A DNA stretch of 64,000 nucleotides, taken from positions 62,001 to 126,000 of the forward strand of contig NZ_JABRWQ010000007.1 of the NCBI RefSeq assembly GCF_013249065.1, in the 5' to 3' direction. Position 1 is the first letter of the stretch. Each line of letters begins with the position of its first letter. The DNA comes from Winogradskyella litoriviva. Lineage in GTDB: Bacteria; Bacteroidota; Bacteroidia; Flavobacteriales; Flavobacteriaceae. Positions 49,938 to 60,100 of this stretch are shown piece by piece. The notes beneath the pieces were generated by a model. The model worked only from the letters and a program-made list of their open reading frames with translations, did no database searches and had not been told where the DNA came from. Both the position numbers and the translations under genes were made by a program.

Positions 49938-50771
49938 CTAAGTATGAAAGATTAATAACGGCACTCTTAAATTCTTACTTATTTGCGTCGTTGTTGAACC
50001 TATAATAAAGCGCTCAAATAGGCTTTCCTTTTGCACTAATAATGTTATTAAATCTATGGAATGCGATTGAGTATAATTATCAACAGCATAATTCATTGGC
50101 ACATTATTAATGTTATGATATTCATGTTTTATATCTTTTAATAAAGAATTAATGTTATCCATATCCTTTAATGCTTCTTCAGAAGCTTCATTATTAGGCA
50201 TTATTCTTAAAACGTGTAATTTCTTACCAAAACGTTTGGTAAATTTTAAAACATCCGTAAATACTTTACCACTTAGAGTATCCTTTATATCTAAAGGCAA
50301 TAATATTTCTTCTGGAATTTTATAAGCAAATCCTTCCGGAATTACCAAAGTTGGGACATGTACTTTTCTAATAACATTAATAGTATTGCTTCCAAAAACA
50401 ACTTCTTTAGCACCTGTTACACCATTAGTTCCCATTACAACAAGATCTATAGATTTCGATTTTTTAATTTGATTTATGGCTTCTGGTAGTGCATCATAAT
50501 CTACCAATATTTCATAGCTAAATTTTTCGTTTTTAAATTCGCTATCTAATTGAACTATGAGTTTTGCTAACTTGCGTTTAGTTTTTGCTACCATAGAATT
50601 ATAAATACTCTCGTTGCCAGCTAACAATAAATCATCACTCATGTAAGTTGCAGGACTTTGGGCATGTAACAAAAAGAAATTACATATATCATCTTCAAAT
50701 AATTGAAGCGCATAATGGATAGCATTAATAGAATTTTTAGAAAAGTCTGTAAGTAAGAGTATGTTTTTCAT
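49938..50771 (-). CDS. Universal stress protein, tandem-domain (copy 7)
   Basis: The 277-residue protein begins 'MKNILLLTDFSKNSINAIHYA', with the ATP motif 'GTNGVTGAKEVVFGSN' in domain 1 and 'EEILLPLDI' opening domain 2. An upstream TTG (50798) would only add nine residues, so the ATG at 50771 is used. It is the only copy on the minus strand and is the most diverged. It carries two FNR-like boxes upstream. Confidence 0.9.
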   Translation of the reverse strand: MKNILLLTDFSKNSINAIHYALQLFEDDICNFFLLHAQSPATYMSDDLLLAGNESIYNSMVAKTKRKLAKLIVQLDSEFKNEKFSYEILVDYDALPEAINQIKKSKSIDLVVMGTNGVTGAKEVVFGSNTINVIRKVHVPTLVIPEGFAYKIPEEILLPLDIKDTLSGKVFTDVLKFTKRFGKKLHVLRIMPNNEASEEALKDMDNINSLLKDIKHEYHNINNVPMNYAVDNYTQSHSIDLITLLVQKESLFERFIIGSTTTQISKNLRVPLLIFHT

Positions 50772-50816
50772 GTTCTTCTGTTTCCTTAAAAATAACAAAA
50801 GTCCACTAAAAATAAA

Positions 50817-50830
50817 ATGATATAAATCAA
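50817..50830 (-). promoter_or_regulatory. FNR-like box upstream of usp copy 7 (proximal)
   Basis: ATGATATAAATCAA. The minus-strand TATTTTTA (50787-50794) is centred exactly 33 bp away. A second box lies 34 bp further out. Confidence 0.75.
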
Positions 50831-50850
50831 CAATCTCAGTATATCATAGA

Positions 50851-50864
50851 ATGATTTAAATCAA
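50851..50864. promoter_or_regulatory. FNR-like box, distal tandem copy
   Basis: ATGATTTAAATCAA. It is spaced 34 bp from the proximal box, about three helical turns. No -7 element at 33 bp fits it in either direction, so it probably assists or represses from an upstream position. Confidence 0.55.
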
Positions 50865-50949
50865 AAGTATTCCGTATGCGTTCTTATACAAAGACATCTT
50901 TATACACTTGTAAGAGTGTCTAAAAGCTACTTCTTAATTGAAATATACT

Positions 50950-52917
50950 CTATTTAAAATTTCCAACACCTTCTGAAAGCCAATTATAGTATTCATCTAC
51001 ATCTGGAGTATAAGCTACAGGTTTAATGAGGTTATCTTCATTATGATCCATAATAACATAAAGCGGCTGTGTATTGGTTTTGTATTTAATTGTTTGCAAT
51101 TCGCTCCATTTTTGACCAATGTATTTTAGCTTTTTACCTGGTTTTAATTTAGAGTCTACAATCTCATCATCTTTTAATTTTCGTTTATCATCAACATAAA
51201 GTGAAATTAGTACCACGTCATTTTTTAGAATATCTAAGACTTTAGGTTTTACCCAAACGTTTTGTTCCATTTTACGGCAATTAACGCAAGCTTTTCCTGT
51301 AAAATCTATCATTACAGGCTTACCAACTTTTTTAGCATAAGCTAAACCTTTATAGTAATCATTAAACGCTAAAATATCATGTGGAGCCATTAAATGTGCA
51401 CCTTCGGGTACGTCTGTATGTACAGATGAACCTCCTCCTTTAGAATTTCCTACACCATATGGCGACTCGCTATAATGTTGTGGTGGCGGAAAAGCACTTA
51501 TTAAATTTAATGGTGCTCCCCAAAGTCCAGGTATCATATAGATTGTAAACGACAAAACCAACAGTCCTAATCCTAATCGACCAACTGAAATATGTGTTAA
51601 TGGCGAATCATGAGGTAACTGAATTTTCCCAAAAAGATAAAATGCCAAAGCTCCAAATATGGCAATCCATACTGCTATAAAAACTTCGCGCTCAAACAAA
51701 TGTAAATCTAAAACCAAATCTGCATTAGACAAGAATTTAAATGCTAATGCTAACTCTAAAAATCCTAAAACTACCTTCACCGTATTTAACCAACCACCAG
51801 ATTTTGGTAATGAGTTTAACCAACCAGGAAATGCAGCAAATAAAGCAAATGGCAAGGCAATAGCTAGAGAAAACCCTAACATACCGACAATAGGTCCTAC
51901 TTGGCTTCCACCAGCAGCTGCTTCAACCAATAGTGTACCAACAATTGGACCTGTACAAGAAAACGAAACAATAGCTAAAGCTAAAGCCATAAAAAATATA
52001 CCAACTAAACCACCTCTATCTGCTTGAGAATCTACCTTGTTTGCCCAAGAGTTTGGCAACATAATTTCAAAAGCACCTAAAAATGAAGCTGCAAATACGA
52101 GGAGTAAAACGAAAAATATAAGATTAAACCAAACATTTGTAGATAGCGCATTTAAGGCATCTGCACCAAATATTAAACTTACTAAAATGCCTAATAAGAC
52201 ATAAATTACAATAATAGAAAGTCCGTAAATAATTGCATTTCTAATTCCTGCTGCTTTGGTTTTACTCTGTTTAGTAAAGAAACTTACGGTCATAGGAATC
52301 ATAGGAAACACACATGGTGTTAATAAGGCTGCAAAACCAGAGAAAAAAGCTATAAAGAATATAGACCATAAACCTTTATTAGAGTCATCAGTGTTAGTTG
52401 AACTTGAATCTGTATCTAAGACTTTTGAATCTTGGTCTGTTGAATCGTTTGAAGCAGACATGGCTTCATTAGATAAATTAAAAACCAAATCTACTTCGGT
52501 TGGTGGCGTACAATTTTTATCGTTACAAGCCATAAACTCTACAAAAGCATCAATGCTTTTTACTTCGCCTTCAACAACAATTTTCTGTTTAAAAACGGCC
52601 GTTTCATCAAAGAACTTAATCTTCATTTCAAAAACAGGATCATCTACAATATGCCCTTTAGGTTCAGAAGTATTACCAGAAAGTGTAAAATTCCCAGCGC
52701 TATTATCATAAATAAACGATGTTGGTATTGGACCATCTTCTGGCACATCTTGCGAATATAGATGCCAACCAGAATCTATGGTTGCTTTTGCTATTAAGAT
52801 ATAATCAGTATCAGATATTTTTTCTACTGAAGTTGACCACTTAACTGGTTCAAAAATCTGGGAATTTGCTGTAAGACCAACTATTAATCCAATAAAAACA
52901 AAAAGGAATTTTCTCAT
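50950..52917 (-). CDS. dsbD: Thiol:disulfide interchange protein DsbD
   Basis: The 655-residue protein has three parts. A signal peptide leads into a periplasmic alpha-type domain (about 20-145) with the Cys pair C-x4-C in '[10 protein letters not shown]'. The membrane CcdA-like core (about 180-455) has '[12 protein letters not shown]' and '[10 protein letters not shown]'. A C-terminal thioredoxin-like domain (about 510-655) has C-V-N-C in 'KACVNCRKM'. It carries reducing power from cytosol to periplasm for cytochrome c maturation and disulfide isomerases. The gene follows the paralogue of its N-terminal domain by 13 bp. Confidence 0.93.
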   Translation of the reverse strand: MRKFLFVFIGLIVGLTANSQIFEPVKWSTSVEKISDTDYILIAKATIDSGWHLYSQDVPEDGPIPTSFIYDNSAGNFTLSGNTSEPKGHIVDDPVFEMKIKFFDETAVFKQKIVVEGEVKSIDAFVEFMACNDKNCTPPTEVDLVFNLSNEAMSASNDSTDQDSKVLDTDSSSTNTDDSNKGLWSIFFIAFFSGFAALLTPCVFPMIPMTVSFFTKQSKTKAAGIRNAIIYGLSIIVIYVLLGILVSLIFGADALNALSTNVWFNLIFFVLLLVFAASFLGAFEIMLPNSWANKVDSQADRGGLVGIFFMALALAIVSFSCTGPIVGTLLVEAAAGGSQVGPIVGMLGFSLAIALPFALFAAFPGWLNSLPKSGGWLNTVKVVLGFLELALAFKFLSNADLVLDLHLFEREVFIAVWIAIFGALAFYLFGKIQLPHDSPLTHISVGRLGLGLLVLSFTIYMIPGLWGAPLNLISAFPPPQHYSESPYGVGNSKGGGSSVHTDVPEGAHLMAPHDILAFNDYYKGLAYAKKVGKPVMIDFTGKACVNCRKMEQNVWVKPKVLDILKNDVVLISLYVDDKRKLKDDEIVDSKLKPGKKLKYIGQKWSELQTIKYKTNTQPLYVIMDHNEDNLIKPVAYTPDVDEYYNWLSEGVGNFK

Positions 52918-52930
52918 TTTAAATCACTAA

Positions 52931-53380
52931 CTATTTAACATCAAAAACTAAATCTACTTCGGTTGGTGGCAAACATCTACTATCGTCACAAACCATAAAT
53001 TCTACTGTAGCTTCAACTTTAAAAGGAACTTTTGATTTTAATTTTATACGTTGTTTAAATGTAGCTTTGTGTTCAAAATACTTAATTTCCATTTCAAAGA
53101 CTGGATCATTAACCGTATGTCCTTTATCTTCTTTAGTATTTCCTTTTTTAAGGTAATCTCCACTACTCTTAAAAGTGAAACTTGTTGGCACAGGACCATC
53201 TTCTGGAACACTTTGAGAATATAAATGCCACTTATCATCAACAGCTGCTGTGGCAACTAATTCGTATTCTGTCTCAGAAATTTTTGTAACCGAAGTAGAC
53301 CATGTTACAGGTTCTAAAATTTGAGCTTGTACAAAACTTGATACAAGTATCATTACGACTATAAAAAGTGATTTTTTCAT
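52931..53380 (-). CDS. Stand-alone paralogue of the DsbD N-terminal domain
   Basis: The 149-residue secreted protein (signal peptide to about residue 19) is a free copy of the DsbD N-terminal domain encoded immediately downstream. 'EPVTWSTSVTKISETEYELVA' parallels '[21 protein letters not shown]', and 'WHLYSQSVPEDGPVPTSF' is nearly identical. The Cys pair is kept as C-D-D-S-R-C ('VCDDSRCLPPTEVD'). It probably shuttles electrons from DsbD to periplasmic targets. It lies in one operon with dsbD. Confidence 0.88.
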   Translation of the reverse strand: MKKSLFIVVMILVSSFVQAQILEPVTWSTSVTKISETEYELVATAAVDDKWHLYSQSVPEDGPVPTSFTFKSSGDYLKKGNTKEDKGHTVNDPVFEMEIKYFEHKATFKQRIKLKSKVPFKVEATVEFMVCDDSRCLPPTEVDLVFDVK

Positions 53381-53632
53381 AAATATTTAGAATTAAAAAT
53401 AATTAGTGCTCCAATAAAGTAAAATATTAGTTTATGCAATATTAGCAAAACATTTTTTATCAATTATTGTTTTTATTAAAGAGATATGTTAATTCCTGTT
53501 ACAATTGCATTATTATGCTATAAACTGCTCTGCATGTAAATGAGCTTAATAGTATGCATTAAAACGTAAAACGCTAAACTACTTTACAGCTATTTTAAAA
53601 GGCTTTTTTATTTGGCTTTGCGTAATAGCGGA

Positions 53633-54496
53633 TTAATTTAAAATAAGTTCAGTATACACAGGAAAGTGATCTGAGGGAAACCTAGAATCAATTATACTTG
53701 ATAACACACTATATTTTTGAACATTAGGCTTCAATTCTTTTGAAACAAAAATATAATCAATTCTGCGTGAAATAGGTTCATTGTACTTAAAACCGTTAAA
53801 AGTTCCGTTTGCCCCAAACTGTAATGCAGCAATCTGTTTAGAATCTAACATAGTATTAGATATTTCTTTAATAACCTCACTGTTAGGTTCAGCATTAAAA
53901 TCTCCCATTACTATAACAGGATAATTTTGTTTATTTAAGAAAGAAATTTTATTGAGTATTAGTTTTACACTTTCTTTCCTCGCCTCTACTCCAACATGAT
54001 CAAAGTGTGTATTAAACACCCAAAATTTTGATAGGTTATTCTGTTGTGAAAACAAACCATATGTACATATTCTAGGCAATGCAGCATCCCATCCTATAGA
54101 AACCTGATTAGGTTTAGGAGACAACCAAAATGTACCGTTGGTTTCTACATTTAATTTTTTTGAATTATAGAATATAGCAGAATATTCACCATTATCACCT
54201 CCATCTCTACCATGACCAATTAATTTATAATCTTTAAGTAAATTGTTTAAATCTTTAATTTGGTGTGATAAAGCTTCTTGAACACCCATAACATCTGGAC
54301 CTAAAAATAATACTTGAGAGCTTAAAAACTCTTTTCGATTTGGCCATGCGTTATCACCATCAGAGGCAACATCTAAACGGATGTTGTACGTCATAACTTT
54401 AAGATTAGATTTAAAATCTAGACATCTCGAGTTATTATGATTAGTTTTACAACTACTGATAAAAAGAAAAAAAAATAATATTTGAATTGGTTTCAT
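53633..54496 (-). CDS. Exported endonuclease/exonuclease/phosphatase (EEP) family lipoprotein
   Basis: The 287-residue protein has a lipobox at about C16 ('LFISSCKTN'), then an EEP domain: 'LKVMTYNIRLD' (N), 'VMGVQEALSHQ' (E), 'GRDGGDNGE', 'FNTHFDHVG' (H, D), 'VIMGDFNAEPNS' (D, N), 'RIDYIFVSK' and 'SDHFPVYTEL' (DH). All catalytic residues are present. Secreted flavobacterial members act on phosphodiesters such as nucleic acids or lipid head groups. It is next to a GDPD and a SusCD pair, suggesting organic-phosphate use. Confidence 0.88.
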   Translation of the reverse strand: MKPIQILFFFLFISSCKTNHNNSRCLDFKSNLKVMTYNIRLDVASDGDNAWPNRKEFLSSQVLFLGPDVMGVQEALSHQIKDLNNLLKDYKLIGHGRDGGDNGEYSAIFYNSKKLNVETNGTFWLSPKPNQVSIGWDAALPRICTYGLFSQQNNLSKFWVFNTHFDHVGVEARKESVKLILNKISFLNKQNYPVIVMGDFNAEPNSEVIKEISNTMLDSKQIAALQFGANGTFNGFKYNEPISRRIDYIFVSKELKPNVQKYSVLSSIIDSRFPSDHFPVYTELILN

Positions 54497-54574
54497 TTAT
54501 GATATCTATTACGTTTCTAAAGAAATAAAACTTTAGAAATAATTTTGATATTTTACTTAACACACTGATTCTTT

Positions 54575-55381
54575 TTATTCTGTTTTACTAGAAATTGTAT
54601 TAATTCTTTTAAAAGTTAGTTCTGGCTCATCTGTGGTTATATAATCGAAACCTTGTTGTAGTAGCCAATCTATATCTTCCTCTTTATTGGCTGTCCAAGC
54701 ATTTAATTTAAGACCTAAGTCTTTAGCTTCAGCAATCCATTCTGGTTTTTGTTTTAGTTTCCATACTAGATAATCTAAACCTGTAATACTATCTCTCTTT
54801 AATTCTTGTGGTGTTTTAGAACCATTAAGATATAAAACTTTGGCTTTGGAATCAATCTTCTTAATGTGTTTAATAATTTCATATCCAAAACTAATGTAGT
54901 AGGCAATGTAAGCTTCAGCTTTTAATTCTTTTACTAAAGCTACTACTTTATCTGCCATTAATATATTACGTCCTTCAATATTTGAAGTTTTTATTTCGCA
55001 AACCAAACCAGTAGAAGTGTTATTTGACATTCCGGCTAAAATAAAATCTTTTAATGTTGGCAGAGTTTCACCATTTGCTAATTTATGTTTAGCCAATTCT
55101 GTATACGTATTAGACTCTATATCTAATCCTCCAAAATCAGCATCATGAGTTACAATTAGTACTTCATCTTTAGTCATCCGTACATCAAATTCTGATCCAG
55201 TACATTTTAAATTGATTGCTTCTTTTAAGGCAGCAATTGAATTTTTTGGCAGGTCTTTTGTTTTCCACGCACCTCTATGTGCAATAACAGCGTTATCTGC
55301 ATAGACAATTTGAGGTTTAGTAGTTGTTGTATTGCACGAAATAAATCCAATACATAAAAACAAAACAATTAAATATCGCAT
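54575..55381 (-). CDS. Glycerophosphodiester phosphodiesterase (exported lipoprotein)
   Basis: The 268-residue protein uses the ATG at 55381: from there a lipobox ('CIGFISCNT') is followed by the GDPD core. Catalytic elements: 'IAHRGAW' (H, R), 'NSIAALKEAINLKCTGSEFDVRMTKDEVLIVTHD' in parts (E, D, H), 'EIKTS' (E, K), and 'LNAWTANKEED' (W). It cleaves glycerophosphodiesters to glycerol 3-phosphate and alcohol. The 34-residue extension from 55483 would run into the SusD gene end and is rejected. It lies downstream of the susCD terminator. Confidence 0.88.
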   Translation of the reverse strand: MRYLIVLFLCIGFISCNTTTTKPQIVYADNAVIAHRGAWKTKDLPKNSIAALKEAINLKCTGSEFDVRMTKDEVLIVTHDADFGGLDIESNTYTELAKHKLANGETLPTLKDFILAGMSNNTSTGLVCEIKTSNIEGRNILMADKVVALVKELKAEAYIAYYISFGYEIIKHIKKIDSKAKVLYLNGSKTPQELKRDSITGLDYLVWKLKQKPEWIAEAKDLGLKLNAWTANKEEDIDWLLQQGFDYITTDEPELTFKRINTISSKTE

Positions 55382-55431
55382 AAAAAATGAGATTTTAAAA
55401 ATAGAGCTAATCTCTCTGATTGTAATGTAAA

Positions 55432-55459
55432 AAAAAGGGCAAATTAGTTTGCCCTTTTT
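55432..55459 (-). terminator. Intrinsic terminator after susCD
   Basis: The 12-bp stem AAAAAGGGCAAA/TTTGCCCTTTTT has the loop TTAG and U-runs on both sides. It lies 17 bp after the SusD stop and 50 bp before the GDPD start, so it ends the susCD message or attenuates read-through into the GDPD gene. Confidence 0.85.
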
Positions 55460-55475
55460 AAAAACTAATAAATAA

Positions 55476-57089
55476 TTATTCATACCCTAGATTCTGAGGA
55501 TAATCTGGTCCCAATAAATCTAAGTCTCTTTGAGCAATAGGCCAGTTAATAAAATGTGACTGCCAGTTTTCTCTAGGATCCTTAGAACCAAGATTAGCCG
55601 GAAAATATTCACCATCTCCTGCATAGGTAGTCATTTGTGTGTCTATTACACTTTGCCCCATTCTTTTTAATGTAAACCAACGTTGACCTTCAAAAGATAA
55701 TTCTCTTGCACGCTCATCTAAAATTGTTTGCTGGTTAACACTAGATACTGGTGCAGCACCTGCTCTTTCTCTTACAGCGTTAATATAAGGTAAAGGATCA
55801 CCTGAAGATCTCATTATTGCTTCTGCTGCAATTAAATAAGTTTCTGCCAATCTATAAACCGTTATGTTACTTCTATTTAAATAAGAATCTGGGTTATCAT
55901 CTTCTTGAGCGAACTTAATACAAGAAGGGTGCATTCTCTTATAGTAATTAGAATAAGTTGAAGATGGGTTGTCTAAATCTGTTATAGGCTCATAGTTATC
56001 TACCTCCTCTCCAACTCTATCTCCAGACGTATAATAATATTTTAATCTAAAATAAGTATTATCATCTCTTGTATCATTTGGGTCTTCTGCTAAAAGATTT
56101 AACAAATATAAATTTGGAAGAATTCTAGAAAAACCTCTACCGCCTTGTTCTATATTAGCTTCAATCCCAGAAATCTGAAAATATTGTGTTACATAATTAG
56201 CATTCATCATAGTTGTACCTCCTCCTCCAAGCAAATCATCTTGCGATTGTATAACAAACAGAGATTCAGAGTTATTTCTATCGCCTGCAAATACATCTGC
56301 AGTACTAGCCACTAAACTATGAGGACTATCAGGCCCTTCTATAACATCTAAGGCTTGATTTTTAGCTTCTGTCCAATTACCTTGCCACATGGCTACTTTT
56401 GCTTTTACATGTTTAGCTGTTCCTTTTGTAACGCGTCCAAAAGTATCTGTCCATTCTAAATTTTCAATAGCATAATCTAGGTCATTATTAATAAGCTCAA
56501 ATATTTCTTCTTCAGAAGATCTATCATTAACCACATTAAATGCATTATCAACTGTTACTGTTTCTGTAGTTACAAAGATATTATTATACATTCTGTATAA
56601 ATAGAAATAAGAATGTGCTCTAAAATACTTGGCCTCAGCTAACACTTTCTTTCTTACAGCTTCATCAATACCTTCTATTTCATCAGCAGCATTAATTATA
56701 GCGGTTGCCTTATTGGTCATATTATAAAAATGTTTCCAGAATAATGTGGAGGCAAAAACAGAACCATAATCTCCAGAAGAAATACCTCTTTCGTATCTTC
56801 CCATTAGACCAGTATATCCTGTTCTAGCAAAAACCAAATCACTTCTTGAAGACATTAAAACCGCTCCCATATAATCTTCCGTACCATTATCGTAACGGTC
56901 TCTTTCAAATTTATATAAACTTACTACACCAGATTTTAAACCTTCTTCTGTTGTAAATATATAATCTGCATCTATTAATGAACTAGGTTGCTCTTCTAAG
57001 TAATCTTCACAAGAAGTTACAACGAAGAATAATGCCATGGTAAGCAATAAACCACCTGTTAGTTTTGAATAAAAAAACTTCGTTTTCAT
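55476..57089 (-). CDS. SusD/RagB-family nutrient-binding outer-membrane lipoprotein
   Basis: The 537-residue lipoprotein (lipobox 'FFVVTSCEDYLEEQPSS') has the RagB/SusD helix pairs: 'FRAHSYFYLYRMYNNIF', 'AKVAMWQGNWTEAKNQAL', and the C-terminal 'NVRERAGAAPV'-type and 'ILDERARELSFEGQRWFTLKRM' segments, in parts. It caps the SusC barrel on the cell surface and captures the substrate. It follows susC by 21 bp. The substrate is not deducible from sequence; the neighbouring phosphodiesterases hint at phosphate esters. Confidence 0.95.
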   Translation of the reverse strand: MKTKFFYSKLTGGLLLTMALFFVVTSCEDYLEEQPSSLIDADYIFTTEEGLKSGVVSLYKFERDRYDNGTEDYMGAVLMSSRSDLVFARTGYTGLMGRYERGISSGDYGSVFASTLFWKHFYNMTNKATAIINAADEIEGIDEAVRKKVLAEAKYFRAHSYFYLYRMYNNIFVTTETVTVDNAFNVVNDRSSEEEIFELINNDLDYAIENLEWTDTFGRVTKGTAKHVKAKVAMWQGNWTEAKNQALDVIEGPDSPHSLVASTADVFAGDRNNSESLFVIQSQDDLLGGGGTTMMNANYVTQYFQISGIEANIEQGGRGFSRILPNLYLLNLLAEDPNDTRDDNTYFRLKYYYTSGDRVGEEVDNYEPITDLDNPSSTYSNYYKRMHPSCIKFAQEDDNPDSYLNRSNITVYRLAETYLIAAEAIMRSSGDPLPYINAVRERAGAAPVSSVNQQTILDERARELSFEGQRWFTLKRMGQSVIDTQMTTYAGDGEYFPANLGSKDPRENWQSHFINWPIAQRDLDLLGPDYPQNLGYE

Positions 57090-57110
57090 AATATTATTCT
57101 TTTTTTTTAA

Positions 57111-60100
57111 TTAAAATTTAACTCTTACTCCAAATGTGAATGATCTTGCATCTGGATATCCAGTATCTGCACTAGAATAAGTGTCTCTAATATTTACCTC
57201 TGGACTATAACCAATATAATCTGTATCTGTAAACACATTAGTTGCCGTTATGTAAAATCTTATTTGATCAAAACTTAATTTTGAAACTATCTTATCAGAT
57301 AATGTATAGCCTAAACTTACCGTTCTTAATCTAATATAAGACGCATCTTTAACAGCCAGTGCATTTAAATATTGATCTGGTGCATCAAAATTTGGTCTTG
57401 GAAATGTATTTGATGGATTCTCTGGCGTATAATAATTTACCTTAACACCATTTAATTTACCTTGCAATGTTCCTCCATTATTGTAGGTATTTAAAAATGG
57501 ATTAATTTTTGTCGCACCTTCTACCATATAGAAATCTAAAAGCAAATCGAATCCTTTATACTCTAACGTTGTAGATAATGACCCAAACCAATCTGGGTTA
57601 GGGTCTGTAAACACGCGATCCTCTTGCGTTATTTTACCATCTGCTCCAGGAATTATATTTCCTTCTTCATCTACACCATTGATGTCTTTAATTTTAATAT
57701 CACCTGCTCTAAGATTTGTTTGTGGTATTGCAGAATCTGGATTTGCTTGTGGTGAATTTGCAAAATCCTCTCCCTCTTGCCATATACCATCAAATGCATA
57801 TTGATAAATTACACCAACAGGTTGACCTACATAATAATTATAAGTTGTGTCGTCCGTTATAGCATCACCATTACCATCCGTGTAAAGTTCTAAAATTTCG
57901 TTTTTATTATTAGACCAATTCGTAGAAACAGACCACTTAAAATCTTCTGTATTAAAGATATTAGCTGTTAAACCTAATTCTAAACCTGTATTTTGCATTT
58001 CACCTGCATTGAAGTAACTGTACTGATAACCAGTAGTAGAAGGCACACCTCTTTTTAATAATAAATCATTAGTTCTGGCATCATACCAGTTAATATTTCC
58101 GACTAATACTCTATTAAAAACTGAAAAATCTAAACCAAGGTTAAGTGTTGTTACTCTCTCGAATTTTAAATCTGGATTTGGTAATACAACAGATGGTGAA
58201 AAGCCTGAATATGTTTGTCCATCAAAAATATATTGTTGGGTTTCGGCTGTAAATAATGACTTATAAGGAGAACCTAAATCATTAACTAATGAGCCATAAC
58301 TAACTCTTAATTTTAATTCTTGTACAGCATCTGAATCTTCTAAAAAGCTTTCATTATGAAGTTTCCATGCAAATGAACCTGCTGGATTATAACTCCATTC
58401 TTTTCCTTCACCATTTAACGAAGTACCATCTGCTCTCATAGTGGCAGTAAACAAATACTTATCCTTTAAAGTATATCTTGCCCTTGCCATATATCCCAAA
58501 TATCTAATTGTTTCATCGCCAAAACGATCTACTGTAACATTACCAATTGCACTAGCTATTCCGTTATAACCTAAATCATCTGTAGTAAAGCCTTGGCCTT
58601 CGGTAAAGGTTCTTGAGTAAGAATTCTCTTGAGTAGATTGTACTAAGGTTAAATTAAATCTATGATCATCACTAAAAGCTTTATCATAAGTTAGGATGTT
58701 CTCTATTAAATAAGCTTCGCTTAATTTGTTTTCTATTCTCGCAATACCTCTAACATCATCGCCTGCAGAACTTAATGAAGATAAATACTGTCCTCGTTCT
58801 GTAGTTCTTCTGGTAAAGTTAGTTTTTAATTGATATGTTAAGTCTTTTGTGATTTGCCACTGTGGTGTAACATTAATAACAAAATCATTCCCTTTTTCTT
58901 CATTAGTTTGCTCTCTAAGATTCCATAAAGGGTTTACAGCAGACAGCTCTTCTCCACTAGGAAAACGTGTTATGCTTCCGTCTTCGTTATAAGCACTTCC
59001 TAAAGGTGATGTGGTTATAACATTTACATTTGCTGCTCTATCAGTATCATCATTTAAAATATTTAAATCAAAATTTACAGAAAACTTATCAGATATTTTT
59101 TGATCAACATTTAAACGTAATGTCTTTCTGGTGTAATTAGAGGTTGGGATTATACCATCTTCTTTAAAATAGTTGATACTACCAAAAACTTTAGTTAAAT
59201 CGGTGCCACCACTTACACTAATGGCCTGACTATTTACAAAACCGTTTCTCATTAATTCATCTTCCCAATCTACAAAACGGTTATTAGCAATATTATCTAA
59301 TTCAATTGGAGTAAATACATCATCTAAAACATCATCGGCATAGCTATCGTCAGATCTAGTAGACCTAACAGCTTCTCTTCTTAACTGTGCAAATTCTTGG
59401 CCACTATAAACATCAAAATTTCTTTCAATAGATTTAGTAGTTAAAAAGCCATGGTAGCTGATACTTATTTTACCAGCCTTACCTCTTTTTGTAGTAATTA
59501 AAACTACACCATTTGTACCTCTAGACCCATAAATTGCTTGTGCAGAAGCATCTTTAAGAAATTCAACAGACTCAATATCATCGGCATCTATATCTTCAAT
59601 CCCATCATCTCTAATGATACCATCTACAACATATATAGCACTTACATTACCTTCAATAGAACTTTGCCCTCTAAAAATAATATCTGATGTACCACCAGGT
59701 CTTAAAGTACCGCCTCCAACATCAACTTGTAAACCAGCAATTCTACCACGTAGCATCTCATTAACATCTGATGTTGGTGATAAAATAGCCTTTTCTAAAT
59801 CAGTAGTTGCAACAGCGTTTACAATGTCACTTTTCTTTTGTGTACCATAACCAACAACTATTACCTCTGCCAAAGAAGAATCATCTAATAGTGCAATAGT
59901 CATTTCTCCGTTAGTTACATTAACATCTTGTGTTTTAAAACCCACATAAGAAACTGAAATTATTGAAGCATTACTTGAAACCTCTAATGTAAATCGTCCA
60001 TCGAAATCAGTTTGTGTTCCGTTTGTTGTTCCTTTTTCTAAAACAGAAGCACCAGGTAACGGCATATTATCTGAACTAGAAACTACCTTTCCTTTTACAA

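Noticed and set aside
55382-55483. Longer GDPD start
   Set aside because: The extension crosses the susCD terminator and overlaps SusD; the ATG at 55381 starts the signal peptide directly.
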